From Amyelois transitella (lineage: Eukaryota > Arthropoda > Insecta > Lepidoptera > Pyralidae), in assembly GCF_032362555.1 (NCBI RefSeq), contig NC_083510.1, forward strand, positions 6,537,501-6,601,500: 64,000 bases of DNA, given 5' to 3'. Made by a program: the position numbers and the translations under genes. How positions within the stretch are numbered: position 1 is the stretch's first letter; every line of letters starts with the position of its first letter. Below are positions 1-10,722 of the stretch, piece after piece. Under the pieces are notes generated by a model that searched no databases, was not told the DNA's origin, and saw only the letters and a program-made list of their open reading frames with translations.

Positions 1-112
1 CAAAAATCTTTGATAAGAAATAAAAGTATGTTATAGTATTGTTAACCCTTTTTTTAAATCGTAGGTACCTACTCTTATTATTGTAAAAACAACAAACAAT
101 TTACCTTTACAG

Positions 113-1470
113 GGACTACAGGCTGGGTCGGTGCAGACGGATACTTGCGTCTACAGGACTACATAGCTGACCAAGATGGCTACAGAATATACAAATCGAA
201 AACTGTGTTTGTTGGCCAAAATCGTCCTATTGGTGTAAGTAAAAAATGTACCTTTTTAAATAAAGATTCTATTAAAATTGCATGCCCATGAATTTTTACC
301 TTATCGTTTAACAGCTTCCTTTAATTATGTTTTATACGCATACAAGAGTAGGAAGGTACTATCGGACTAATATTGGGACTTTCAAGCTAATATTCTAAAT
401 TTCATAGTCGTATCTAATTACACATATTTACTTTTTCAATACATGGCCCCGAGGAACATGAAAAATTTTTAGTAATTTCTCAAAAATTAGGTTAACTTAT
501 ATTTGTAACATATACGTACATACACATTATTACGTCTATATCCCTTGCGGGATAGACAGAGTCAACAGTCTTGAAAAGACTGTAAGCTTATAGTTGAAAA
601 ATCGATTAAACTAAAAAATATGTGTATTCAAATAATGACTAATTATTAATTCTTTATGAAAATAATATTATATTATAACTCTTATTAACCCTTTTCTGGG
701 ATTATGAAAATAATATTATATTATAACTCTTATTAACCCTTTTCTTTCAGGAATCATTGAAGATTGCTAAAACAGCTCCGACTGATTCTGGTTACGGAGT
801 GACGCCAGCGCCTGCCATACATCAAGCCCGGGGACCACGCCCAGTCAGTTCTACCACACCAACACCAATTCCATCCTCTCAACGCCCACCGACCTTCCCA
901 GCAGAAGTTTCAGTCACTCCTCCACAACGTACATACTCTAGCCCAACACCGACCCCTCAAGTTCACGTTTCACCAAACTCTATAGACGTATCCACCACTT
1001 TTAACTTCAAACCTACTGTTCCACCGATAACTGCTAGCGAAGCTTCACCATCCCCCAGCCCATATGATTATGACTCTTCTAATACAAACACGATTGATGA
1101 CGGGTATTACGCCAGTGATAGCACGCGTTTCGACGTGTTCAATCCTAACTCTTACAGACATGCCGATGAATGGCTAAGACGCCAACGTCCAAATGTGCGA
1201 CTCGGAGATGGATATACACCCCAATTTCCACAATATGATGGTGTTGCCTTCAGACAAAATGGATTTAGATACTATTTACCGAAACAGTACCATGAAGAAG
1301 ACTCGAGTAATTCCAATGAACGAACTGGGAGCTTTGGTTACATCGACCCGTTCGGAATACGTCGGGTTATATATTATAATACCGCGCCAGGTGAAGGTTT
1401 CCAGATCAGAAAGAACAATAGATACGTTGGACACAACGCAACTCCTTACGATCCGAGGCCTATAGTTTGA
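113..1470 (+). CDS. Cuticular protein, chitin-binding RR-like, 3' part (two last exons)
   Basis: Two exons are visible: 113-234, preceded by a TTTACAG acceptor and followed by GTAAGT, and 751-1470, preceded by TTCTTTCAG and ending in TGA. Both junctions are in phase, and the 5' exons lie left of the window. The first exon ends a module containing GWVGADGYLRLQDYIAD and DGYRIYKS, which resembles the second half of an insect RR (chitin_bind_4) domain. The second exon starts with about 100 residues rich in Pro, Thr and Ser. It ends in a second domain-like segment with GFRYYLP, GSFGYIDPFGIRRVIYY and GFQIRKNNRYVG. I infer a secreted structural protein of the cuticle that binds chitin. A polyadenylation signal AATAAA is at about 1773. 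The subfamily is not clear to me, and the signal peptide is outside the window. Confidence 0.7.
513..585 (-). repeat. SINE family A, 3'-end fragment
   Basis: This intronic fragment holds the conserved tail of SINE family A in reverse orientation, with ACGTCTATATCCCTTGCGGG and the following GACAGAGTCAACAGTCTTG. It diverges after about 585. Compare the fuller copies at 20716-20980 and 38719-38976. Confidence 0.75.
654..745 (+). repeat. Perfect 44-bp tandem duplication before a splice acceptor
   Basis: Positions 654-697 and 702-745 are identical over 44 bases, separated by 4 bases. The repeat contains the pyrimidine-rich end of the intron. Only the second copy is followed by CTTTCAG and so forms the working acceptor of the cuticular protein's last exon. 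Confidence 0.9.
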
Positions 1471-2679
1471 TTAAATATTAAGTTAATTTTAAGAAGACAT
1501 GAGATATGTGGTGATCGTGATTATGATGGTGCCATTGCACGATTTTTAAAGGTTATGCACGTTGCTTTAAAAAAAAACCGTGCGTGATTTTGTTCATAAT
1601 ATGGCTGAAGCTCTTAATATTATGGTTTTACTTTAAGAATTCAAGTTACCTAAATATTTATTTATCAGTATTTTTAGAAATATAAATTGATTCGTAAGAG
1701 ACAAAACGATTTATTTTTCGAACGATGCGAACGTCTTAGCCATTATCTAGTTAATTTTGTAACTAATAACTAAATAAATGCCTGTTTTGGGTAACGTATT
1801 CGTAAATGTACCTTTACGTAATTTTTATTTGAAATGTATAAAGTAATCAATAATCAATCATCAAAGTGCCATTTTACTACAGCTGTAGTCTTCGGTAAAT
1901 CTATTTTTCCTTTTGTTACTCATACATAAATTTATGAACATATTGATTTCAACTTAAAATTCATTCGAAATAAAATAAACATGCGCATAAGGAAAACATT
2001 GATTAATATATTTTACCTATTTGGAGATCGGGATATGTTAACAAAACGAGTCGTTGAACTAATAAAAATTCAAACATTATATTTAAATCAGTGATATCTA
2101 ACGGCACAAAATGTAGATATGTAAATAAATACCATTTAGGTAAATCAAACTCCGGAACTGCCTTAATTTTCTCAAAATATCCTTGATACACTCTTACTTT
2201 GCCTATAAAAATATTCCAGTGAACGTTTACTTAGCAAAATTAGGATGATTACAGATTTTATTTTAAGTTTTGTTAATAGAAGTAAATACCTAAATGTAAT
2301 AAGTCAGGTGCATGTTTAAAAATTATGTCACTGTTAATAATTTGCTATTAAAAGTGATGTTTCTTAATTAGAAACGTAAAAATATCAACTTGTTACAGTG
2401 ACTATCAGATGGGTAATAAGTAATTTAAACTTTTATAGACTAATTTTAACTTATCGATTTTATTCGTAATTGTTGTCCTCACTCTAACGACTATTGTATC
2501 ATCCCACAATATATTTATCTGCACGTCATTATTTTACATTATTTTACTAAGTTAAAGCGCATTTTAAACTAATCACTGTCTAATACAATCTTATTTATGT
2601 AATTAATAAAGTTGTTAACAGAAGTTTATTCATTTATTTAATTAAAAATAATTAAATCCGACTCCAGAAAATATTAAAA
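1471..2679. other. 3' UTR and non-coding AT-rich DNA
   Basis: The first 300 bases are the probable 3' UTR of the cuticular protein gene (AATAAA near 1773). I see no convincing coding region in the rest. A short open frame on the minus strand at 2003-2191 shows no family similarity and no splice context. Confidence 0.5.
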
Positions 2680-2966
2680 AGCTAAAAATATTTGAAAATT
2701 AAATTAACAATATGTCGTACCTAGGCTATTAGTGAGTTAGTACCTAACCTACCTACGTGAATTTCTGGAGTGGCTGCCCGCTGCACGCATGTTGTGTGCA
2801 ATCTATCAGTAATTAAAAAATAAAATTAGAAAGTATATTGTTTTGGTATTTTTTTGTATTTAAGCGGGCACCGACTCCAAAAATTGATGTAGGTAAAAAC
2901 CTACCTAGGTTAGGTACCAACCCACTAATCGCCTAGATACGGCGTATTGATAATTAAATTTTTAGT
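2680..2966. mobile_element. MITE-like fold-back element with long inverted repeats
   Basis: The left arm (about 2680-2787) and the right arm (about 2860-2966) are imperfect inverted copies of about 100 bases. Shared blocks include GCTATTAGTGAGTTAGTACC on the left and its near-complement around 2905-2935, TACCTAACCTA, and GGAGTxGxTGCCCGCT. There is no open reading frame in the short loop. The structure fits a non-autonomous DNA transposon, but its exact ends and target duplication are not resolved. Confidence 0.65.
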
Positions 2967-3012
2967 TATTTTTGCATTTAAGTGTTTAAGAAATGTATTT
3001 ATTTTATTTTTA

Positions 3013-3252
3013 TATGATCACGTCTATATCCCTTGCGGGGTAGACAGAGCCAGTACTCTTGAAAGTCTGATAGTCTAAATTAGCTGATAGGTTTAATGTT
3101 AGAATTGAAATTCAAATAGTGACAGGTTGCTAGCCCATCGCCTAAAAGAAGAATCCCAAGTTTATAAGCATACTCCTTAGTCGCTTTTACGACATCCATG
3201 GGGAAGAGATGTAGTGCTCCTATTCTTCTTTTGCACCACACGGCGCGGTGTT
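3013..3252 (-). repeat. SINE family A copy
   Basis: A nearly full-length but diverged copy in reverse orientation. It runs from ATCACGTCTATATCCCTTGC through GTGACAGGTTGCTAGCCCAT and TTTACGACATCCATGG to CACCACACGGCGC. It lies between two secreted-protein genes. Confidence 0.9.
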
Positions 3253-3737
3253 TTCGATAATCAGCTTACTTTTTTTTCTTTTCACCTTTTTTGTGTGAAT
3301 ACATTTACGTAATTAGTGCTTAGCATCTGCTCTCTATTAGCTCTTATTTAATTTTATATTTTATTCTATTGATTTTTTAATGCAAAAAGAATTTTCCAAA
3401 TCAGATTATAAATACCGGAGACATATGCTCTTACATACATAATAAATATAGTCGTATTGAGAACCTCCTCCTTCTTTTAAGTCGGCTAAAGAACAAGAGA
3501 TAATGTTGGTCGGTCTGAGCTAAACATGTTTTACTCTGGCATCATTTTCATAGCTGTATCTTATAGTACAGCTGATCCCTTAGAGTTCTATAAATATGTG
3601 TATGATTTCATAACTCGTTGCTTAATGGCAAATTTTAAAAGGTAATTGAACATGTTCATTAAATACAAATTACGAAAAAATAACTTCTTGAAAATCATGT
3701 TTTGTGTTTAACATCTCTCGTTTGCAGGTATTGCAGG

Positions 3738-3746
3738 TATATAAAG
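3738..3746 (+). promoter_or_regulatory. TATA box of the secreted Pro/His-rich gene
   Basis: TATATAAAG is preceded directly by TTGCAGG. A start site about 30 bases downstream (near 3770, TTTACAGTGA) would give a short non-coding exon ending at 3791 before GTAATG. The same TGCA-TATA layout occurs at three neighbouring genes. Confidence 0.65.
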
Positions 3747-3874
3747 AAACAGTTTTCAAAATTAGATTAGTTTACAGTGAAACTCATAAAGGTAATGTGG
3801 TTATCAGTGTATCGTTTTTATGGTCTTGTCACTTCGTCCTTATGACTAAATATCTTTTGTTTAATTACAGAAAA

Positions 3875-4717
3875 ATGTTGACAACAATTGCTTGTTTGTT
3901 ATTGGTGACCGTAGCATTTGCTCAAAATGGTCATTACTCTTACCAGGGAAGCTATCTTCCAATGGATCACAATGATGACATCCACAACAGAGATTTGCCC
4001 AGTTTAGTGTACAATTTCGAGCAACTCAGGAGAGATCAGCCGCCGCAAGTTGAAGTAAGAGAGGAAGACCTCGGGAGGTACATGTACAGACCACGAACAA
4101 CAACAACAACTCCGCCGCCAACGACTAGAATGGTCGAATTTCCCCCACAAGTCCCTGAAGTTAAAATATTGCCAGAGCCTGTTCACCAGCACCTCAATGA
4201 CGTTTCTACGCCCAAACCGTTTATTGGACAAACATGGAACCAAATTATAAACAAACATTTACCACCAACCGTTCCTCCGCCACCTACTACTCCAAAGTGG
4301 ATGGACCTTTCGGATACCTTAAAACACCATAGACATCAACATCCTCATTACAATCCAGCACCTGTATACAATCCAGAATCTTTTCCTCAAATGCATAATG
4401 AACCTCAATCTGCTTATCCGCAATACAGCGGTGTAGCTAATGCCGATTATGTTCCTACAACTGAAGTACCTTACGCTCTGTATATGCAAAACGCACCGAC
4501 GGAACCACACGTGCGTCATCACTCTGAACCGAGATCTCCGTCTCATGCATCGAGAGGTCACCACAAGTTCAGCTGGAATGACGTCATGCCAACAGAAGCC
4601 AGTCAACCGATGGTAACTACAGCAGCAGCTATCCTACAACCACCAGCGCGTAGAATGAATCTGCCATCGTCAATTCCTACGTTGACGCCATGGTCTGGGG
4701 ATAACTTCGGCAAATAA
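3875..4717 (+). CDS. Secreted Pro/His-rich protein of unknown function, 280 aa
   Basis: I place the start at 3875, five bases after the acceptor TTTAATTACAG. The upstream open frame from 3704 crosses the TATA box, a short non-coding exon and an intron (3792-3870), so it is not the real N-terminus. The protein begins with a clear signal peptide (MLTTIACLLLVTVAFAQ). The mature part is rich in Pro, Thr and His, with low-complexity runs such as TTTTTPPPTT near residue 80 and HHRHQHPHYNP near residue 155. It has no Cys-rich or enzymatic motif that I recognise. Its place among cuticle genes and its promoter layout suggest an extracellular matrix or cuticle component, which is inference. A polyadenylation signal is at 4749-4754. 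Confidence 0.75.
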   Translation: MLTTIACLLLVTVAFAQNGHYSYQGSYLPMDHNDDIHNRDLPSLVYNFEQLRRDQPPQVEVREEDLGRYMYRPRTTTTTPPPTTRMVEFPPQVPEVKILPEPVHQHLNDVSTPKPFIGQTWNQIINKHLPPTVPPPPTTPKWMDLSDTLKHHRHQHPHYNPAPVYNPESFPQMHNEPQSAYPQYSGVANADYVPTTEVPYALYMQNAPTEPHVRHHSEPRSPSHASRGHHKFSWNDVMPTEASQPMVTTAAAILQPPARRMNLPSSIPTLTPWSGDNFGK

Positions 4718-4754
4718 ACTAAATTGTGTAGATTTTTTTTATTAATTAAATAAA

Positions 4755-7337
4755 TGCTAAAATAATGTTATGGATAACTGATTGCTGAATTTTATTTCTT
4801 CGCTGATTAATTTAAAAATGTAACCACTGATTTCATATATCCAATCTACTGAAAAAAGGGTACTACTGGAAAGATAACATAACTTTAACGTAACCTCTCT
4901 TGAAAGAAAGTCAAGTAAATATAATAACATACGTCACGCACAACTGAAAAAATCATAACAATGTGTGATTCGATTTACTGTCCGGCGCAGACGCTTAACT
5001 TTTTAATTAGTGGGTCCGGAGCGTAGGCTTACATCGGCGTGTTGCGGAAATCCGCTGATACTCATTTTCTGGGTTCAGCGAAAATCCATTCACTGTTATT
5101 TGGCTGAAGGGAGAAATGTTCCGCGCGTCTGGTACTTTATGTGCCACTTATGGTTCAGGAATTGATAAATATTATATGTATAGAACGAGATGATGGTACG
5201 TTATAATGATGAAAATCAATCGGTAAATGATTCACTAATAAATAAATTATATTAATAAATGAATAATAAATTATACTTATGCTATTTTGGATCAGAATAT
5301 ATTATAGAGGTTATTTTGTTGTTCTTTTATTATTCTTTTTCTAAGTATACCAAACAAACATTATTTCTATTTTCAAGATGGACGAATGTATGTACGAATT
5401 TTTGGTAACATTGAACATTTTTCATTTCAAAATAATAATTTGACGAAGCTCTAACTAGACGTCAAACCACAAATTAAATTTCTTTAATAAATTATTTAAC
5501 TCTATCGGTAAAAAATACACTGTCTCAATTTAATCTCCATCCCGGTTAGCTCACCAAGCCTAATCTCAATTCTCCCAAAATCCTCTTTATTCATTCTAAT
5601 AAAAGTTAATTCAGTGTAATCGCGGCCCACGGACCAAACTAAAAGGAAGCCACTCGGCCCGTTCTGTTATGATAATGGCCGAGTACCTTCGATATTCTTC
5701 ATGCAAATGCTTGTCGCATTTAATTCCAGGTATAAAATCTCCTCTGCGCACGAATAGACATTTATAAGAAATGCAAAGTCGGAACGGTTTCTCAGGACGC
5801 CAAATAAAAGCAAAGCCACGCTGTTTACTTAGTAATAGTGGTAGCTTGAATACTTAGTCGTTCAAGTTCGTTTGAATACTATCGTTAAATCAGATATCCT
5901 ATTGAAAATAATCGCAATGAAAGCTTTTTGTTGACTACCTGGAAATACTCTTAGTCGGGTTCGGGAAATCATTTTCTAAGTCAATAAATAAAAGTACCAC
6001 TCTAAAATACCGCAAAATCAGGCATTTTAGAGTGGTACTTTCTTTCTGGATTTCTCTACATGGAGTAATTGTACATATGTTTATACGAATTACACCCAAA
6101 AAAACTATAGGTATAGCTAACTTTTCTCGTTGTTCGCTCAGACAAAAGACAAAATATAATTTATAAAAAGGTTGATTTCAACGATTCGTAATTTGTACTA
6201 TATGATTAACACCCATCCTTAATACCTAAGGTCCGGATCCCGTGGTTTGCTTTCCGACGTTTTTGTCACCACTTTAACATGAAATAGATAGGTACTATAT
6301 TCAATAGATTTTTTACCAAGAACCATAGCAACGTATTAATATTAAACTAATCGATTTTTGTAAAAACGCTATAATTAAAGTTGTGCTTTATACATCAAGC
6401 GTATTTCTCTAAGGAAAAGTCAGAAGCTACATCTTTCCACTTGCCCGATCCGTCGGTCTTTTTGTGGAAGCTCGTCTGTTAAGGGTACGTACTCTTGACG
6501 TGACCTTTAAACATAACATTTTCAATTTGATGAAGATACCTTCGTCTTTGCTTTTTCCCTTTTAAACATTAATTCCTTCACACGATCCTTGTACTCGTTC
6601 ATTTGCTTACTTAGCAAATTATTAAATTTTTATTTTATATATAGACTGAAAAATTAAATTCAATACCCCGCTCCGATTGCAGTGCCCTTAATTGTTTCTA
6701 ACTTTATTTTCAATACAATGTATAAGATTCATACGATGAGGAAGCAATAAATGATTTAAATTACCTATTTGATTGGTAAAACGGAAAATATTTACCTTTA
6801 TTAAAAAAATATATATCTAATGAGCATTCACTTTTTATTCCTATCATTTGTTCTTCTTCCATAGTAAAACATTCCCATAGCACGCTGTTCATTATCATGC
6901 CATTCAATTTTACATCGATCATAGTGTAAAAGCCGCTCTCAGAACTACTACGTTTATTCTGCTTTCATGCTTTTTCTGCCACACCCCACTAATCCTATTG
7001 ACTCCCTCACATGGTTTTAACACTAGTACAATTTTACTTCGTCAATAGTTCATCGTTATATTAATAGAGAGACTTGGTTATAAAGAGAAATGCTACCATG
7101 GGCGATTACTCGTAGAAAGGTTTAAAAAGTTAAAACAAAATATTTATATGTATTTTTTTATTTATTCCAAAATCAGACAAGTTTATCATATCTTTACTGA
7201 TTGAGTCGCTTAATAAGTCTTAGATACAGTTTCTTGATCAAAAATTAACAAATTTTTAATTTCAATAACGATGCAGAGAGAACTTCCAATGCCGGTCAAC
7301 GTATTACGACTAAGCGACTTCGAAAGAAATTTTTCAT
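4755..7337. other. Long non-coding interval
   Basis: I see no gene here. Two blocks of higher complexity and GC (about 4985-5160 and 5610-5810) stand out from the AT-rich surroundings and could be regulatory. A short palindrome lies at 5991-6041. No long open frame on either strand shows family similarity. Confidence 0.5.
5991..6041. repeat. Short palindrome (21-bp arms, 9-nt loop)
   Basis: AAAGTACCACTCTAAAATACC (5991-6011) pairs with 6021-6041 with one mismatch across a 9-base loop. Its function is unknown. Confidence 0.85.
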
Positions 7338-7901
7338 TTATTTAAGAACTACAGGGACATGGTAAGGAAGGGCCCGGTAGCTGGCTGGCTCCAAGATCGT
7401 TGTTGGCTTGTTGCCAAACGCAAGGATGTTTGACACAAACGGGATCTCGGGTAACTTGAAAGGCAAGTTGAATTGTGGCAACCACGATGGCCAAGATACG
7501 CGAACTACAGGTGGGTGAGCTACTTCAATCTTTACAGTATCAAGTTTATCGTCTTCTGGCTTTAAAGGCTTCTCAGATTCCACCGTTTCGGATTTCTCCG
7601 ATGATGCTTCCAATGGTTTCTCGGCTTCCTCTTTTTTCGGTTCATTATCAATGACAACCTCGTGCACAACAGGGACATTTGGGTAAGTTAGAAGTGGATC
7701 GGCAAAAGCTGCTACAATACCCTTTTCTTCATGTTTTTCACCTTTCGGATCTTCAATCGCGACAGGCATGGCAGATCTTAGTAATGGTCCAGGGGGATAG
7801 TATCCCATTGGCAGGGCATAGTCAATTATCGGTGGCCGTGCTTCCAGTGCTGGGTGCGCTACGGCGCTTGCGGCCAGAAGAAGACAGCTTAACATGAACA
7901 T
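7338..7901 (-). CDS. Small secreted protein of unknown function, 187 aa
   Basis: The ATG at 7901-7899 follows the acceptor TTAATTACAG directly, so translation begins at the first base of this exon. A non-coding first exon probably ends at 8174 (AAAG then GTAAAA). The protein has a signal peptide (MFMLSCLLLAASAVAHP), then Pro-rich and hydrophobic segments, an acidic/lysine-rich middle (KKEEAEKPLEASSEKSETVE, about residues 90-115) and a C-terminal part with PSWLPQFNLPFKLPEIPF. It ends at TAA 7338-7340. I recognise no family. The gene structure and its TGCA-TATA promoter match the neighbouring cuticle-type genes, so a secreted epidermal product is likely. Confidence 0.7.
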   Translation of the reverse strand: MFMLSCLLLAASAVAHPALEARPPIIDYALPMGYYPPGPLLRSAMPVAIEDPKGEKHEEKGIVAAFADPLLTYPNVPVVHEVVIDNEPKKEEAEKPLEASSEKSETVESEKPLKPEDDKLDTVKIEVAHPPVVRVSWPSWLPQFNLPFKLPEIPFVSNILAFGNKPTTILEPASYRALPYHVPVVLK

Positions 7902-8236
7902 CTGTAATTAAAATTATGATTAACAACTTTTCTTACAAATTTAGAATAGTTATCCATACTTAAAAAAAGAATAGGTATACATAATAAAAGATAAATTATA
8001 TTTGAATTGTTATTTGCAACTGATTTTCATGAAATTTAACATAAACTAGACCTTCAACAAAAACACAGGCTACTTCTATCCTAGAAACATTCCTACGGGA
8101 GTGAAGGCCCAGTCAAATATATATAAAGTCAAGTGTTTAATTATTACTTTTTTATTACCAATGTTTTTTTTACCTTTAGTTTGTTGTTCACTGTTTACTA
8201 CCACAGATAACACTGGCCTCTAAAATAACCATTCCA

Positions 8237-8245
8237 CTTTATATA
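8237..8245 (-). promoter_or_regulatory. TATA box of the 187-aa secreted protein gene
   Basis: On the minus strand the sequence reads GAAACTGCATGTATATAAAG. The TATA core is at 8245-8237. A start about 30 bases downstream leaves a first exon of about 40 bases ending at 8174. Confidence 0.65.
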
Positions 8246-8437
8246 CATGCAGTTTCTTTTCGTCTATAATTATCTAAATAATACAATTTATAGGATTCAT
8301 CTAAAACAAATTAAAACAAACTCTGAATTCAATTCTTTAACCACAAACCTATTTGTTGTGGTCATAAAAATAACAGAACTTTAATTGATACACACATATT
8401 TATCACTCAATGATAGTATGTGAATTCAGATATTTAA

Positions 8438-8486
8438 AAAACCGGCCTAGTGCGAATTGGATTCGCGCACCAAGGGTTTCATAAGA
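8438..8486. repeat. Fragment of a widespread lepidopteran repeat
   Basis: ACCGGCCTAGTGCGAATTGG followed by ATTCGCGCACCAAGGGTTTC resembles a short repeat I know as common in moth and butterfly genomes. Only this piece is seen. Confidence 0.4.
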
Positions 8487-8751
8487 TTATCTATAAAAGA
8501 GCCCCTGTTTATTAATTACTTAAATTATTTATTTTGAAAGGTAACATAATGAAATAAAGCCTAGCTACAGACGGACTGTCGCCTTAGTAATAGCTTTTAC
8601 CTTTTAGGTACGATACCCATAAAATATTGGTGTGAATTTAATTTATGTATATATTTTTTTACCTTAAATGAATATAGTTTTGTATATATTATTGTATTAC
8701 TGGTTGGACACTACTATATTGTTCTACTTTCGTTTTGATTTATATATAGTC

Positions 8752-8844
8752 AAATTAATGTCTGATTTTTGCACTGCTGCACTCAACTTGAGACTAAGGT
8801 AAATTCAAGTTGAGTGCAGCAGTGCAAAAATCAGACATTAATTT
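8752..8844. repeat. Perfect 40-bp inverted repeat with 13-nt loop
   Basis: Positions 8752-8791 are exactly complementary to 8805-8844, with 13 bases between them. The transcript of either strand would fold into a 40-bp hairpin. Neither arm matches a gene or a repeat family seen elsewhere in the window. Confidence 0.95.
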
Positions 8845-9240
8845 ATTTAAGGTATTAATTAAACATATTTCTAAAAGTGAATGTCAGGAGCATGATGGTG
8901 GCGCATTTTTACCATGACGTCTCATAATCGAATTCAGTATACCTTTTTTGGTAACGAAAAATTAGTTTTTTATTTTTCTTCTATATATCAATGGCTTAAA
9001 ACAACATAACACAAAGTGAAGCAACTTCGTCTAAGGATAACTAAAGCTCAGCAGTGTTCCATCGTCACAGAACCTACTACACACACAAGAGAAAGCCCAC
9101 TTTTTTCTACTCACCAAACATCCATCCAATTCAGAGATTTAAATACAGCGCTAGTTAGAATATTTTATTGCATTTTCATTCATTGTGACGGTCTACTATG
9201 GAGAAGGGTAAACCATCAACTTACACCTATCTTTCCATTG

Positions 9241-9419
9241 TCAATTGATCATCCTTAGCAACTGCTCCAACGCGCTCCTCTCGTAGGATTCGAGATCAGT
9301 GTTTAACACGTATGAAAAGCGGCTGCTGTCTGACTCCTTGATAACAGGAATACCAGCTTGGATCTTTGATTTATTGGACTCAACGGCATAGTTGACAGGT
9401 TTCTTTACGAAGTTGTTTA
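9241..9419 (-). pseudogene. Orphan coding-like terminal exon
   Basis: On the minus strand an open frame runs from the possible acceptor TTTATACCTAG (exon start 9419) to TGA at 9243-9241. It encodes about 59 residues with peptide-like composition, including NYAVESNKSKIQAGIPVIKE and SYVLNTDLESYERSALEQLL. Codon use is balanced and GC-rich compared with the surroundings, as in a real exon. I find no partner exon on the minus strand up to the next gene. It may be the last exon of a distant gene, an exon whose partners I missed, or a remnant. The overlapping plus-strand frame 9016-9258 looks like its shadow. Confidence 0.4.
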
Positions 9420-9943
9420 CTAGGTATAAATATTAATTAATAATGACTTAAATCATTATTTTAGCATTGCATTTAACTACTCAAAATATTTTAAGCCCAT
9501 CTAGAAGTAACGTGGTAGTAACCACGATTTTTCATATCTTCATCATACTTAAGTCAAATAAGAAAGCAGTATAAAAGTATTTCCCGATTCTATACATTTA
9601 AGTTGAAAATTTTTTGTAATCGACTTAGATGAAAATGAATTATCTATTTATATAAATTAAACACAATCCATATAGGTGTACTAGGCCTGAATTACTTTAT
9701 GTGGCGATCCAAGCGTGGAGGTAACACTTAGGTGGTAGGTATAGAATAAAGGGTGTTTTTAGATATTTGAACATTTTTTTGATTATATGCAGTAAAAGTT
9801 ATTTTCTGTTCACACAACACGAAATAATCTTTAAAGGTTTTAACTATAGGTACTAGCAAACATTGGTGAAAATCGATTGCAAATTGATTGGAATGTATCA
9901 TATATTTGTATTTCCAAATGAATATTGTATTTATCGTTCATAT

Positions 9944-10179
9944 TATCACGTCTTTATCCCTTGCGGGACAGAGCCAGCAGTCTTGAAAAACTGGCAGGCC
10001 ACGTTTAGCTTTTAGGCTTAATGATAGAATTGAGATTCAAATAGTGACAGGTTGCAAGCCCATCGCCTATAAGAATAATCCCAAGTTTATGCGCCTATTA
10101 ATTAGTCGCCTTTAACGACACCCATGGGAAAGAGATGGAGTGGTCCTTTTTTATATTGGTGCCGGGAACCACACGGTAC
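9944..10179 (-). repeat. SINE family A copy
   Basis: Reverse-orientation copy from TATCACGTCTTTATCCCTTG to GTGCCGGGAACCACACGGTA, with small internal losses near 9965. It faces the plus-orientation copy at 10451-10722. Confidence 0.9.
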
Positions 10180-10450
10180 ATATTGCGTTAAATAATATAG
10201 GTACAATGTGGTGTTTGATAAATAATTATGAAATTGAAAAGAATTATTGTTCATACAAGAAGTACTGAATAAGAATTTCCGAAGATTTAGCTTAACAAAC
10301 AAACTATCAAAGTTACATACTTTCCCTTTTATAATGAAGACTTTGATGATAAACATGAAGTATTCTCTTCTACCATCCACTCAGTAATTGCAGTTACTGA
10401 AAAACTAAGTTACCTACAACATACAATAATTTTAATGGATTAATAGGCAT

Positions 10451-10722
10451 TATTTCTATTAGTGCCGTGTGGTTCCCGGCACTAATAGAAAAAAGAATAG
10501 GACCACTCTATCTCTTTCCCGTGGATGTCGTAAAAGGCGACTAAAGGGTAGGCTTATAAACTTGGGATTCTTCCCTTAGGCGATGGACTAGCAACCTGTC
10601 ACTATTTGAATCTCAATTCTATCTTAAAGCCAAATAGCTGAACGTGGCCTATCAGTCTTTTTAAGACTGTTGGCTCTGTCTACCCCGCAAGGGATATAGA
10701 CGTGACTATATGTATGTATGTA
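10451..10722 (+). repeat. SINE family A copy with 10-bp target duplication and 5' hairpin extension
   Basis: The core runs from GTGCCGTGTGGTTCCCGGCA (10461) to GACGTGACTATATGTATGTA. The direct repeat TAATAGGCAT lies at 10441-10450 and 10723-10732. Between the left copy and the usual SINE start are about 10 extra bases that are complementary to the sequence just after the 5' hairpin, so TTTCTATTAGTGCCG pairs with CGGCACTAATAGAAA. Confidence 0.9.

Noticed and set aside
3704-3874. N-terminal extension of the 280-aa secreted protein
   Set aside because: The open frame crosses a TATA box, a short non-coding exon and an intron with proper GT-AG ends. The signal peptide starts at 3875.
9016-9258. 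Plus-strand open frame of 80 aa
   Set aside because: No signal, no similarity and no splice context. It overlaps only the edge of the better minus-strand exon.
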